Position numbers and translations under genes: made by a program. The notes below the pieces were generated by a model, which did not search any database, had not been told where the DNA came from, and saw nothing but the letters and a program-made list of their open reading frames with translations. DNA of 58,627 bases from Candidatus Poseidoniales archaeon (GTDB taxonomy: Archaea > Thermoplasmatota > Poseidoniia > Poseidoniales > Poseidoniaceae). Positions 23,517 to 31,955 of the stretch are shown here, one piece after another. Where the stretch lies: contig QXYA01000112.1 in the NCBI GenBank assembly GCA_009887135.1, forward strand, positions 1 through 58,627, read 5' to 3'. Each line of letters opens with the position of its first letter. Within the stretch, counting starts at the first letter, position 1.

Positions 23517-25739
23517 ATGGTTCAACCTTCATGTGGCGTATGCCTTCAAGATGAAACAACAAACCAATGCTCTTTGTGTGAGCGATGCATAGAACTCGCA
23601 CTCGAAAGAAATTGGGCACCAGAATTAGACTTTGCTGTACATAAGCAAATGGCCCATGTGCTCGGTGGACCAATCCGTTCTCTGAAACGCAGATGGGATC
23701 ATTTGGAGCAGTTTATGATAAACACGCCAGACGTTGATTGGGCCCGATTAGGGAATCCACAGGAAGATCCTGTGCGCTACTCTCCGTTCCCTGAAGAGGA
23801 AGAGGAAATTTTCATCGATAAACTTAGATCAGGAGATGGGGTTTCAGGTTATGAGAAAGAAAAGCTGGAAGATGGGTTTTTGATGCGTAACGGTTCAATT
23901 ATCTCATTCAGTGATGGACGTATGTTTGTGGATGGGCAACGACATAATGTCCAGATTCCGATCCGGCAATTTCTGATTCTTCTAACCGATAAAGAGAATA
24001 GGATTGGCTGGGATATTGTTTCGATTTTCCTTGCAGTAAGCGCATTATATCAGCCTATTCGGAAGTCTGGAGAGGATGCGAGATTCATGAATCGATACTA
24101 CAATCTTTTCTTTAGAAACAATCGAACTAACCGAATTACACCATTTGATTCGATGATTCAAACATCATATCTGTTGTGTGAACAAAAGAGAAAACTCGGA
24201 TTTAATCCACTTGTAAATCATCATTGGGCAAGAAATCTACTCGAACGGCTTGATGGCAGAAGGCCACGGCAGAGAATGAAATTCTCACGACGATTTCTCC
24301 GAGATGGTTCCAACAATCTTCTGGAGGATGTAGAATGGCCATGGGCTCGTCGTTGGGCCAATCTAACAGATCTGACAGAACACAAAAATGTCCCTTCACC
24401 AATCATGCTGAGTACAAAAGGAGAATTGTGTTTTAGGGCTATGACAAAGAAAGGAGCGACGAGAAGAACACCTATTCCGCCTCGTCCTGGATTGCTTGCA
24501 GGTCTCGTTTCATGGTGCAGTTCTCCTCATGAATCTCGAGAAGGGGAGATGCTCATTGCAACTCAAATGAATTGGTCTTCAGCATATCAGGAGCAAGAGA
24601 AATTAAGTCCACCATTGGTGAAATCAATGCAATTTCTTCGTGGTGTTCTAAACCAATTTCCAAACGACACGTGGGTGGAAGGCGATCGGATTCTTGTTCG
24701 TGGAATGATCGGCCACTTCTATGAAATCCGGCTCGAACAAGGTTCACACATGGCACCGTTCAAAATCCATGGTGTTCGCTTAGGTTCTACCTCTCCACAA
24801 TCATTGTGTATTCACACAGGGCGGTATCACCGAGATATTCCAATTGGCGATACCATTGCCATCGTTGTGTTATCGCTTATTTCAGATGCTATTACTGCCG
24901 AAAAAGTGAACAGTCTAATGATGTATCTTCGTACAAATGAACCTCCAGGGGAGCCTCAATCGACATCTCGTCTTACTCCAAAAGAATTCTATTCAGGTGC
25001 GAAAAGAAGACTCCCTGATTTTATGATGTTTGGAGGACCCCAGCCCTTCAACAACGTTGTAAATCCGGTCGAAGTAAACGGTGCTCAAACAGTATCCGAC
25101 TCCGTTATTGTAAAGGATTGGCGAATTCGACCGGCGGCAATAAATGACGGCATATTCAATCATGATGCCATTGATTTCGATGGAATGGAACTGCCTCGAC
25201 TTGAATGGAGGAATAGACAACGTGTCGATCGACGTTTATTCATTGAAGATCCACCGGTAGAAGTGATTGACGTTCTTGAAGATGTAGAACAAGAACCAGT
25301 GGCTCCTCTTCGAGAAGAAGATGGTCAATTCCATAGATGGTATCGCACAATGCCACTTGTTTGGGAAGCGCTTTCATTACAGCCCATAGGAAACCATGTC
25401 TCTGTAGGTGGCCTAAGAGGGGTGTTACGACTTCAAGGATGTGGGCTTAGAATTACGATTCGTACAGCTCAAGAAGAAGATGCCATTCTTCGTTTTTTGG
25501 AGATTCTTGGGTATCATTACTCACGTAGGCTTAATGGCGATCAAGTGTTCATTCGACGAGACTTTCCAATTGCTAATCCGAGGCAAGAATTACGTAATAT
25601 CTTGAATCCACTCGAACAGGAACTTGGCTTTTTCAATATTGAGAATTATGTTCTTCGTTACTTAGAAGTCGGAAGACCACCAGATAGAATGCCAGAAGTT
25701 GACCGGAGACTGCATGCAAATTTAGTTGATCACTACTGA
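23517..25739 (+). CDS. Unrecognised 740-residue protein with N-terminal zinc finger
   Basis: No known family is apparent. The N-terminus has five Cys in 19 residues (Cys6, 9, 18, 21 and 24), fitting a zinc-ribbon-like knuckle. The rest is long, Arg-rich and soluble, with no signal peptide or membrane helix. A long acidic segment (EEEEEIFIDKLRSGDG) lies near residue 100. Basic RRPRQRMKFSRRFLRDGS and KKGATRRTPIPPRPG stretches near 255 and 310 could contact nucleic acid. The C-terminal about 110 residues (WEALSLQPIGNHVSVGGLRG onward) look like a separate alpha/beta unit. It starts 32 bp after ltaE, and its last base is 6 bp from the convergent gene. A nucleic-acid role is only an inference. Confidence 0.7.
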   Translation: MVQPSCGVCLQDETTNQCSLCERCIELALERNWAPELDFAVHKQMAHVLGGPIRSLKRRWDHLEQFMINTPDVDWARLGNPQEDPVRYSPFPEEEEEIFIDKLRSGDGVSGYEKEKLEDGFLMRNGSIISFSDGRMFVDGQRHNVQIPIRQFLILLTDKENRIGWDIVSIFLAVSALYQPIRKSGEDARFMNRYYNLFFRNNRTNRITPFDSMIQTSYLLCEQKRKLGFNPLVNHHWARNLLERLDGRRPRQRMKFSRRFLRDGSNNLLEDVEWPWARRWANLTDLTEHKNVPSPIMLSTKGELCFRAMTKKGATRRTPIPPRPGLLAGLVSWCSSPHESREGEMLIATQMNWSSAYQEQEKLSPPLVKSMQFLRGVLNQFPNDTWVEGDRILVRGMIGHFYEIRLEQGSHMAPFKIHGVRLGSTSPQSLCIHTGRYHRDIPIGDTIAIVVLSLISDAITAEKVNSLMMYLRTNEPPGEPQSTSRLTPKEFYSGAKRRLPDFMMFGGPQPFNNVVNPVEVNGAQTVSDSVIVKDWRIRPAAINDGIFNHDAIDFDGMELPRLEWRNRQRVDRRLFIEDPPVEVIDVLEDVEQEPVAPLREEDGQFHRWYRTMPLVWEALSLQPIGNHVSVGGLRGVLRLQGCGLRITIRTAQEEDAILRFLEILGYHYSRRLNGDQVFIRRDFPIANPRQELRNILNPLEQELGFFNIENYVLRYLEVGRPPDRMPEVDRRLHANLVDHY

Positions 25740-25745
25740 ATAAAG

Positions 25746-26852
25746 TTAGCCGACATCTTGCCAACCGGTTCCATTCCACCATCGCCCGCTGCCATCACTC
25801 ATTTTTCTCCATGTATGACCTGATTCATCCGTCCATTCATTGAGTACTGTTGGTTCAATCGGAGAGGATGGATGTGGCACATCGGGAGTAGTTGCTGTAG
25901 GCAGAGTAAGTTCATTCTCTAAGGATGCGTGCAGGGGATCGGGTGTTGATTTTTTCTTAAGCACAAGGAAAGAAACAATTCCAACGATGACAAGCAATCC
26001 TACAGAGAGTGAAATAAGCGTACCACTAAAGCCGCCCTTATCTTCATCTTGTTCAATACTATCAACGATTTCAGATTCTACAATCTCGTGGAACATAAGG
26101 TGGACTTCAAGGTCGGTTCCATCGTATGCGTCTGCATAGGTAACGGATTGAATGCCTTGACTTAATCCGGAAGAATTGACGATATCTAAATGAATAATTT
26201 CTCGAACGATGTGAGGGTAGTTCACTTTACTATTGGTTCCATCAGGAAATGTGCCAATCTTTTCAACCATCCATATCGAGACATTGAATGAAGAATTAGT
26301 CGACTGTTCGATGCTCCATGAAACAGTTCCGGAATTGGTTCCCGTTGGCGTCCATGCGAATGTGACAAAACCAGTTCCCAGGTTAAGCGATTTCGCTGCT
26401 TGTTCAGTATAATCTGCTTCTAAGGATGTGCCTACAGGAACATTTCCAGATATTGCGTACGTCCCATTGAACCCTACAATCGGTGGTTTCCATGGTAGAT
26501 ATGGATCAAACCGATCACGAAATTGAGCATCTACAGCCTCTGAGCCTAATGGGTCTTCAGGATCACTGATGTTTCTATGAATAGAATAGACTTGCATGTT
26601 TGAGCTTGAGGCTACATTTTCCAGAGCATCTTCAACTGCTAGGCACTGCCCACACCATGTAGCAGTATAGTCTTCAGCGATAGTAGGGAGATCGTTCAAG
26701 GAACTGTTCAAAGCAATGGTTTCATTTGCAAGACCGTGAAGCCCTCCAAACAACATGCCAGAATCGAGTTCCTCTACTTCAGCCGCTTGAGCGGGGCTAA
26801 GAACAGACAAAGCGAAGATGATTACTAGAACAGCCACTTTAGTACGTGCCAT
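25746..26852 (-). CDS. Membrane-anchored extracytoplasmic thioredoxin-like protein
   Basis: This 368-residue protein has a signal peptide (residues 1-22) and a thioredoxin-fold region with TATWCGQCLAVEDALE, where Cys67 and Cys70 form the redox CxxC. A Ser/Thr/Asn-rich beta domain follows. A membrane helix near 280-306 (LISLSVGLLVIVGIVSFLVL) leads to a cytoplasmic Pro/Thr-rich linker and a C-terminal Trp-rich unit (SGHTWRKMSDGSGRWWNGTG). The thiol site probably faces outside and could form or reduce disulfides in secreted proteins, such as the Cys-paired RCC1 protein in this window; that link is inference. Confidence 0.82.
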   Translation of the reverse strand: MARTKVAVLVIIFALSVLSPAQAAEVEELDSGMLFGGLHGLANETIALNSSLNDLPTIAEDYTATWCGQCLAVEDALENVASSSNMQVYSIHRNISDPEDPLGSEAVDAQFRDRFDPYLPWKPPIVGFNGTYAISGNVPVGTSLEADYTEQAAKSLNLGTGFVTFAWTPTGTNSGTVSWSIEQSTNSSFNVSIWMVEKIGTFPDGTNSKVNYPHIVREIIHLDIVNSSGLSQGIQSVTYADAYDGTDLEVHLMFHEIVESEIVDSIEQDEDKGGFSGTLISLSVGLLVIVGIVSFLVLKKKSTPDPLHASLENELTLPTATTPDVPHPSSPIEPTVLNEWTDESGHTWRKMSDGSGRWWNGTGWQDVG

Positions 26853-26897
26853 GATTTTTGCATGCCATTCTGCTTAAAGAGACAGCGTATCAAAGCA

Positions 26898-27983
26898 TCA
26901 AAAAGACAAGTCGAATGCTCCATTATCATAGATTTGACCAGCATCGATAGCAGAAAGGAGCTTTCCCAGTCGGGATTTAACCGCATTTCTGGTTTTGTCA
27001 GCAGCACCAGCTATTGCGGTCAATCTGTTCTCTGCGACACTGAACTTCATACATGTTATTTGGAAAAGCATTGAACACAAAATTCGAGCAGGAACATTTG
27101 GTACAGGAGAGTCCCCGATGGTTGGTTCACCTAACTTGAAGAGTCTTTGATTCAAATCCTCCATAAGTTCGTCCTGAACTCCCTTCTCCAAATCAGCAAC
27201 CACATTTCGTAATCGTTGTTTCATGATTCTGATTTCTTCTGCTCTATTTGCAAGGGCCAATTCTCTTCTGTCCTTTGCAGGAGCGATGAGTTTCTTACCA
27301 TCCATCTCGACCTTTTCGCAGATTGAAAAGTACTTCTCGATGATCTTAGAGGCATCGATAACTTGTTTCATTGAAATTCCAGTATTCTCCAGCATAGCAG
27401 CCCAGTCAATACTCATTCCACCCCATCTTCCTTGGTAAACACGAAGGCAACCAAGTGCCAACAATTTCTCATTGTGGTGGGTATCTGCTCCTCTGGTTTT
27501 CATTCGACAAACAGAGTTCTTTGGAAGAATAACCTCTTCGTCTCCGGCGACTTCCTTCATGTTTGCCAAAACGGCCTCATCTTCGATAGGAAGTGTGGCA
27601 CGCGTTATGGCTTCCTTGGCTTTCATAGCATTCTCAGTCCCACTGAGTCTGACAGCAGCATCCATTGTGGCTTGGACCATCGGATGACAATCTTTAGCAT
27701 CGCGAGAGCTGATGTTGCGTAGAATCTTCCACTTGCCCTTTGCCTCTTTTTGAGTTCCAATATAGGATCCCAAACCGTTGCCCTTATTACCGGTCTTGAT
27801 TTTGGTAACTCTGGTGGTTGGAGTGTTGAATCCGTTTTCTCCCCAGATGGCACTACCATTGTCGTTTTGGTTGTTGGAGACTTGGTGTTCAGCCACCAGC
27901 CCACATTCATTGCAAACGAGTTCTCCTCGTGCAATGTTCATTTTCATGTCGTTACTTCCGCATTCTTCGCATTTTTCAGTCAT
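26898..27983 (-). CDS. Transcription initiation factor B (TFB/TFIIB family), divergent
   Basis: TFB recruits RNA polymerase to TBP-bound promoters. The N-terminal zinc ribbon is complete (Cys5, Cys8, Cys24, Cys27; VCNECGLVAEHQ). A B-reader/linker region follows (NTPTTRVTKIKTGNKGNGLGSYIG), then two cyclin-like repeats. RGADTHHNEKLLALGCLRVY corresponds to the GRS..AAACLY block of canonical TFB but is strongly changed. The C-terminal repeat ends with AIAGAADKTRNAVKSRLGKLL. At 361 residues it is slightly longer than usual TFB. Its divergence suggests a specialised paralogue. A 294-bp AT-rich intergenic region lies upstream. Confidence 0.85.
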   Translation of the reverse strand: MTEKCEECGSNDMKMNIARGELVCNECGLVAEHQVSNNQNDNGSAIWGENGFNTPTTRVTKIKTGNKGNGLGSYIGTQKEAKGKWKILRNISSRDAKDCHPMVQATMDAAVRLSGTENAMKAKEAITRATLPIEDEAVLANMKEVAGDEEVILPKNSVCRMKTRGADTHHNEKLLALGCLRVYQGRWGGMSIDWAAMLENTGISMKQVIDASKIIEKYFSICEKVEMDGKKLIAPAKDRRELALANRAEEIRIMKQRLRNVVADLEKGVQDELMEDLNQRLFKLGEPTIGDSPVPNVPARILCSMLFQITCMKFSVAENRLTAIAGAADKTRNAVKSRLGKLLSAIDAGQIYDNGAFDLSF

Positions 27984-28277
27984 TATATCGCCTTCTTCTT
28001 CCTTTTCCTAGTAACATGATTGCCGCAAACAAACCCGTTGATTAGGCTATATGGGAGCAAATCGGTTAGCAGGATTATATCTATATCCGGCGAACTATTT
28101 AAACCCATGTATTCTTGATGGCATTTAGAGTAAACATGAATTATTCTTGTTTCGAAATCATATGCTCTGGCCAAATAAAAAATCAACTTGATTTTCCCCT
28201 GACGAATAAAAAATAACAAAATGAAGTGAGTTTCCTTTTATACCCTCGTGATTCTTGTAGAGAACTGGGGGAGAAAG
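27984..28277. promoter_or_regulatory. Divergent promoter region between tfb and addB-like genes
   Basis: The longest gene-free stretch in the window (294 bp) is AT-rich. Toward addB, TTTTATA at 28236-28242 is about 25 bp before the expected start site and GGGGGAG (28267-28273) precedes ATG 28278. Toward tfb, TATA-like sequences occur on the reverse strand near 28045-28054, 28074-28088 and 28095-28103; which is used cannot be told. AATCAA-C-TTGATT at 28181-28193 is a perfect 13-bp palindrome. AATAAAAAAT is repeated at 28174-28183 and 28205-28214, flanking part of that palindrome, an operator-like layout. No RNA gene was recognised. Confidence 0.5.
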
Positions 28278-31200
28278 ATGATACAGAACGTTACTGTTGA
28301 AGCATGCTCTCCTTCTACTGTTGTGCCGCAATGGCTTCTACAACATTTAGAGGATGGCTCTAGCGATATCTTGATCATCTATCCCAATGAAACTGTTCGA
28401 GAGAATGTCATGAAGCGCATTAGTCTCGCCAGAGGAGCCATTGATTCCAGCCGCCACACAACACTAAATCGCCTCTGTACATCCTTGCAAATGGACTTCC
28501 GGTTTCCAGTAATAATTCCGAGATCTACAGTTGGTATCGTTCAAGTCCACAAGAAATTTTCAGATGCCGCTTCTGAATTTAGATTCCCACGAATGCATCC
28601 AGATGCATCAAGGACATGGTCACTATCCAAGACTGAACGATTGCTCCAACTCCATCGGTTCTCTACAATGCATGGCATTCTTAGAAAATGGGACGATGAT
28701 CCAGGAGTATCCGAGGCTGACCGCCTTCTTTCCACTTTCAGGGAAGTCAATCTTCTTCATGAACATCAAGTTATGGAAGAGTTAACAAACGCTCTTTTGC
28801 AAACTGATACGCAGACTCCATATTCATTATCAGCGGTAGAGGGGATTATTTTACTCAACCATCCTCCAGATTTCCAGAGTAACGAAAAACAATTTTTTAC
28901 CGCTTTAGCAACAAGGATTCCAATCCATCACCTTTGCGTACAAGGATCCTTCCGACTGGGATTACATGGTGCCTATATTGATGATGAAATCCAATATGTC
29001 AAATCCAAAGAGGAATTGCCTGATTGGGTTCCAGAACATCCTCTCATAACCTCACTTGAAGATATAAATAGAACAGAAGGAATCCATCTTGTATCCTTTG
29101 ATCAGGCTCCCCAAGTTCTTGATGCAGCTCTATCTGCTATCCGCCTTTATCGACAACATTACGCTGGTAAGATACTGGTTATCGATGCAGATCAAAATCG
29201 AAGAAGTGTTTGGAAGCGTAGACTTCAACAAATTGGCTTGGATTGTGACGCAGGTTCCGAAACAGTCGGTTCGACTTCGGCAGTTCAAGCAGTCCTTCGT
29301 TTCCTTTCAATCGCCGAAGGCCAAGACGCTTGGTCTGGGAATAAGTTGTTTGACATCATACAATCTCAAGCATTTCCGATTATTGAAAATCTCTTTTCGA
29401 ATCTCTCTCACCCGATAAATAAACATTGGAAGCCACAACCTAATCTCGATGTGCTGGAAAATATAGGGAGAAGTTTCCATGTCATCGGTGGTAATGGAGC
29501 ACTTTTCCGGTGGCTTGGTTCGTTATCAGTCGCTACTCCAACATCTTCTGAACCTTATCGAAGAAAAGCAGAAGAACAGGCCATTGAAGAAACAAGGTGG
29601 TGGCTCTATTCACTTGCCCGCGTCTGGGCTCCATTCCTAGATTCTGAAACACAATCGTTCATACAGCAACCACTGATTGGGAATTCAAGCGAGGTGGAAC
29701 TCCCATTACCTGAGATAAATTCACATCACAGAGAGGTCCTAGCCGATATTCTAGAGGCATGTGAATGGGGGCAACTTTTCAGCCGCACATCAACCTATGA
29801 TAGCTCGATTGGAGGGCTACAATCATGGATTCAAACAATTGACTCGATTACGCAATATGAGGCAACTGTAGATTTTATTGATATTTGCAAACTATCAGCA
29901 AACCAAACCAAACTTCCTCCAAACAGAGTTCGACACTCTGATGTGCAGATATGTATGCCAGAGCAAGCATATGGATCGCACGCCGATATTGTTCTCTTCG
30001 TTGGTATAGATTCAGAATCTTGGTCAATGAAACCTCCCCGTGTGCCATGGATAGATGATGCTGTAAGAGTGCAACTTGGTTTGAATGATTCCGATCATCC
30101 AATTCGCCGAGGACGACACGTATTCAAATCATTATTATCGACATGTAATTCTGCGATATTATTCGATACTAAACACGATGATTCTGCTGGAAACTCAACA
30201 CCTGTTGCAGAATATTTAGCAGAGATTGAACTTGCTGGAAAACTATCGCATCTGGCGGCTCCTCCAGATTTTCTCGTCAATTCTGTTTCTTCAGGTGCTG
30301 GCTGGTCATTCATAACTCGAGAGGACGGAAACTGGCTAACCTACAAGAGTTCAGCTTTGATATTACAAGGAAGTAAGGTCGAACTTTTGCGCGCAGAAAA
30401 CCTACCTCGAGACCGACGACAGCGAACTGGCCTCGCGTTAAAATCAGGAGGAACTCCTGAGGTGAACATCCAAACCCCAATTTCTCTTACAATCGGGGCT
30501 GAGAAGCAACTGAACCTCGATCGTTACCGCAGGCAACCAAAATTCAAAGCCACTGAAAAAGAAGATGCGATGCCCTGGAGTTACCGAGAAAATCTTCTTT
30601 CTGCACATGACCTTGTTCTTTCACCTTCACTCGGCCAAGCCAATACAGGTGGGGGAAGAACCGTAGGACATTGGCCCCATCTTGGATACAAAAAGAACGG
30701 AAACGCCCGGGGCCCATCCATTGACCCAAGGCCACTTCCACCAACGCAGAAAATCTCAGACTCACTCTCATTGATATGGACTACAAATCAACGAAGTGAT
30801 GAAGCAAAAGTTTGGTCCACAAATCGTTTGACTCCATGGATAAACTGTCCACGATTGGCGTGGTCTGAGCAAATATTGGAAGCAAAAGAAACACAACCTG
30901 AGGTCTCAGAAGATCTTGCGCCCCTTGCTCGAGGAACTCTTGTTCACTCGATAGAAGAATACCTCCTTTCATTACTTGGAGTCAATGTTGGTGATACACC
31001 ACTTGCTGAAGGTACACCAATTCATGTTGGCCTCGACCTTCCATTGGATCAGATTTGGGAATCGCTTTTGCAGCATCTCTCTCAACTCGCTCCTTGGTTA
31101 TCAAGAACGAATGCAGTATCTGTACACCGATGCAATGACCTTGTAGGGTGCTCTCCTGAGGAATGGGCCCAATGGCTTGAAGGTGAAAATCCACCGCAAA

Positions 31201-31955
31201 TTGGCGGACGGCTTGGACAACTCTTGTTGGCTGATTTCGCTCTAAATGCCGCAGGACCAATCGCTTCAGAGTGGCCACTCGAAGTGGAGACAGGTCGTTT
31301 CATCGAACTAGAGGGGCTCGACGACCATCTTGATTCAGCCACGCTGAAGATTTATGGCCGAATTGACAGAGTTGATGCACTCGTTCTTGATGCTGATTTG
31401 AATGAAGAAGTAATCGAAAAAGGTCTTATCGGCGATTCCAAAGAGGTCATTCCACTAAATTTCAATGGCGATGGGCCTCCTGCAAAACGGTTGATTATCA
31501 TAAGAGATCTGAAAACAATCGAAGGGCCAGACCCGAAAAAGGTCGGGTTACGCCATGCTTCTGGTTTGTTCAAAGAGATTCAACTTGCATTGTATGCCCG
31601 CGCATGGGAGATTGCTCACCCAGGTGACCGCGTAATTGGTGTGGGCATTTCAGAGGTCGGGGATACGACGCGTCATTATGTTGAACTCGACCCGGCTTTT
31701 GCATTCATCCCAGAAGAAGCATATTTAGGTGAAAGAACATTCTTTTCAATGAACCACTATAGAATCCCAAGTGAGGAAAACACACCGACAAGTAACCCAT
31801 TTAGAGCCTGGATAAGTTCTCGTCTTACCACCGCAATTCGAGCAAGAGATGCAAGTGAATCAGGATGGAACCATCCAACACCAGGCAAACATTGCAGTTA
31901 TTGTTCACTTGCAAATGACTGCCCTTCTGCCCTGATCGGAGTTGATGTGAAATGA
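28278..31955 (+). CDS. AddB-like subunit: inactivated helicase domain plus iron-sulfur PD-(D/E)XK nuclease
   Basis: This 1225-residue protein is paired with an AddA-like helicase by a 4-bp overlap. The N-terminal half resembles AddB in layout but has no Walker A: the position expected for GxxGxGKT reads VEACSPSTVVPQWLLQHL. The C-terminal nuclease is intact: LVHSIEEYLLSLL (His), IYGRIDRVDAL (Asp), IIRDLKTI (DxK) and EIQLALYARAW (Gln-Tyr). Four cysteines, one in CPRLAW near 857 and three in HCSYCSLANDC near 1204-1214, match the AddB iron-sulfur cluster arrangement. Likely role: 3'- or 5'-strand cutting during double-strand break resection. ATG 28278 is chosen because the TATA box lies just upstream; the frame extends to a GTG at 28248. 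Confidence 0.8.
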   Translation: MIQNVTVEACSPSTVVPQWLLQHLEDGSSDILIIYPNETVRENVMKRISLARGAIDSSRHTTLNRLCTSLQMDFRFPVIIPRSTVGIVQVHKKFSDAASEFRFPRMHPDASRTWSLSKTERLLQLHRFSTMHGILRKWDDDPGVSEADRLLSTFREVNLLHEHQVMEELTNALLQTDTQTPYSLSAVEGIILLNHPPDFQSNEKQFFTALATRIPIHHLCVQGSFRLGLHGAYIDDEIQYVKSKEELPDWVPEHPLITSLEDINRTEGIHLVSFDQAPQVLDAALSAIRLYRQHYAGKILVIDADQNRRSVWKRRLQQIGLDCDAGSETVGSTSAVQAVLRFLSIAEGQDAWSGNKLFDIIQSQAFPIIENLFSNLSHPINKHWKPQPNLDVLENIGRSFHVIGGNGALFRWLGSLSVATPTSSEPYRRKAEEQAIEETRWWLYSLARVWAPFLDSETQSFIQQPLIGNSSEVELPLPEINSHHREVLADILEACEWGQLFSRTSTYDSSIGGLQSWIQTIDSITQYEATVDFIDICKLSANQTKLPPNRVRHSDVQICMPEQAYGSHADIVLFVGIDSESWSMKPPRVPWIDDAVRVQLGLNDSDHPIRRGRHVFKSLLSTCNSAILFDTKHDDSAGNSTPVAEYLAEIELAGKLSHLAAPPDFLVNSVSSGAGWSFITREDGNWLTYKSSALILQGSKVELLRAENLPRDRRQRTGLALKSGGTPEVNIQTPISLTIGAEKQLNLDRYRRQPKFKATEKEDAMPWSYRENLLSAHDLVLSPSLGQANTGGGRTVGHWPHLGYKKNGNARGPSIDPRPLPPTQKISDSLSLIWTTNQRSDEAKVWSTNRLTPWINCPRLAWSEQILEAKETQPEVSEDLAPLARGTLVHSIEEYLLSLLGVNVGDTPLAEGTPIHVGLDLPLDQIWESLLQHLSQLAPWLSRTNAVSVHRCNDLVGCSPEEWAQWLEGENPPQIGGRLGQLLLADFALNAAGPIASEWPLEVETGRFIELEGLDDHLDSATLKIYGRIDRVDALVLDADLNEEVIEKGLIGDSKEVIPLNFNGDGPPAKRLIIIRDLKTIEGPDPKKVGLRHASGLFKEIQLALYARAWEIAHPGDRVIGVGISEVGDTTRHYVELDPAFAFIPEEAYLGERTFFSMNHYRIPSEENTPTSNPFRAWISSRLTTAIRARDASESGWNHPTPGKHCSYCSLANDCPSALIGVDVK

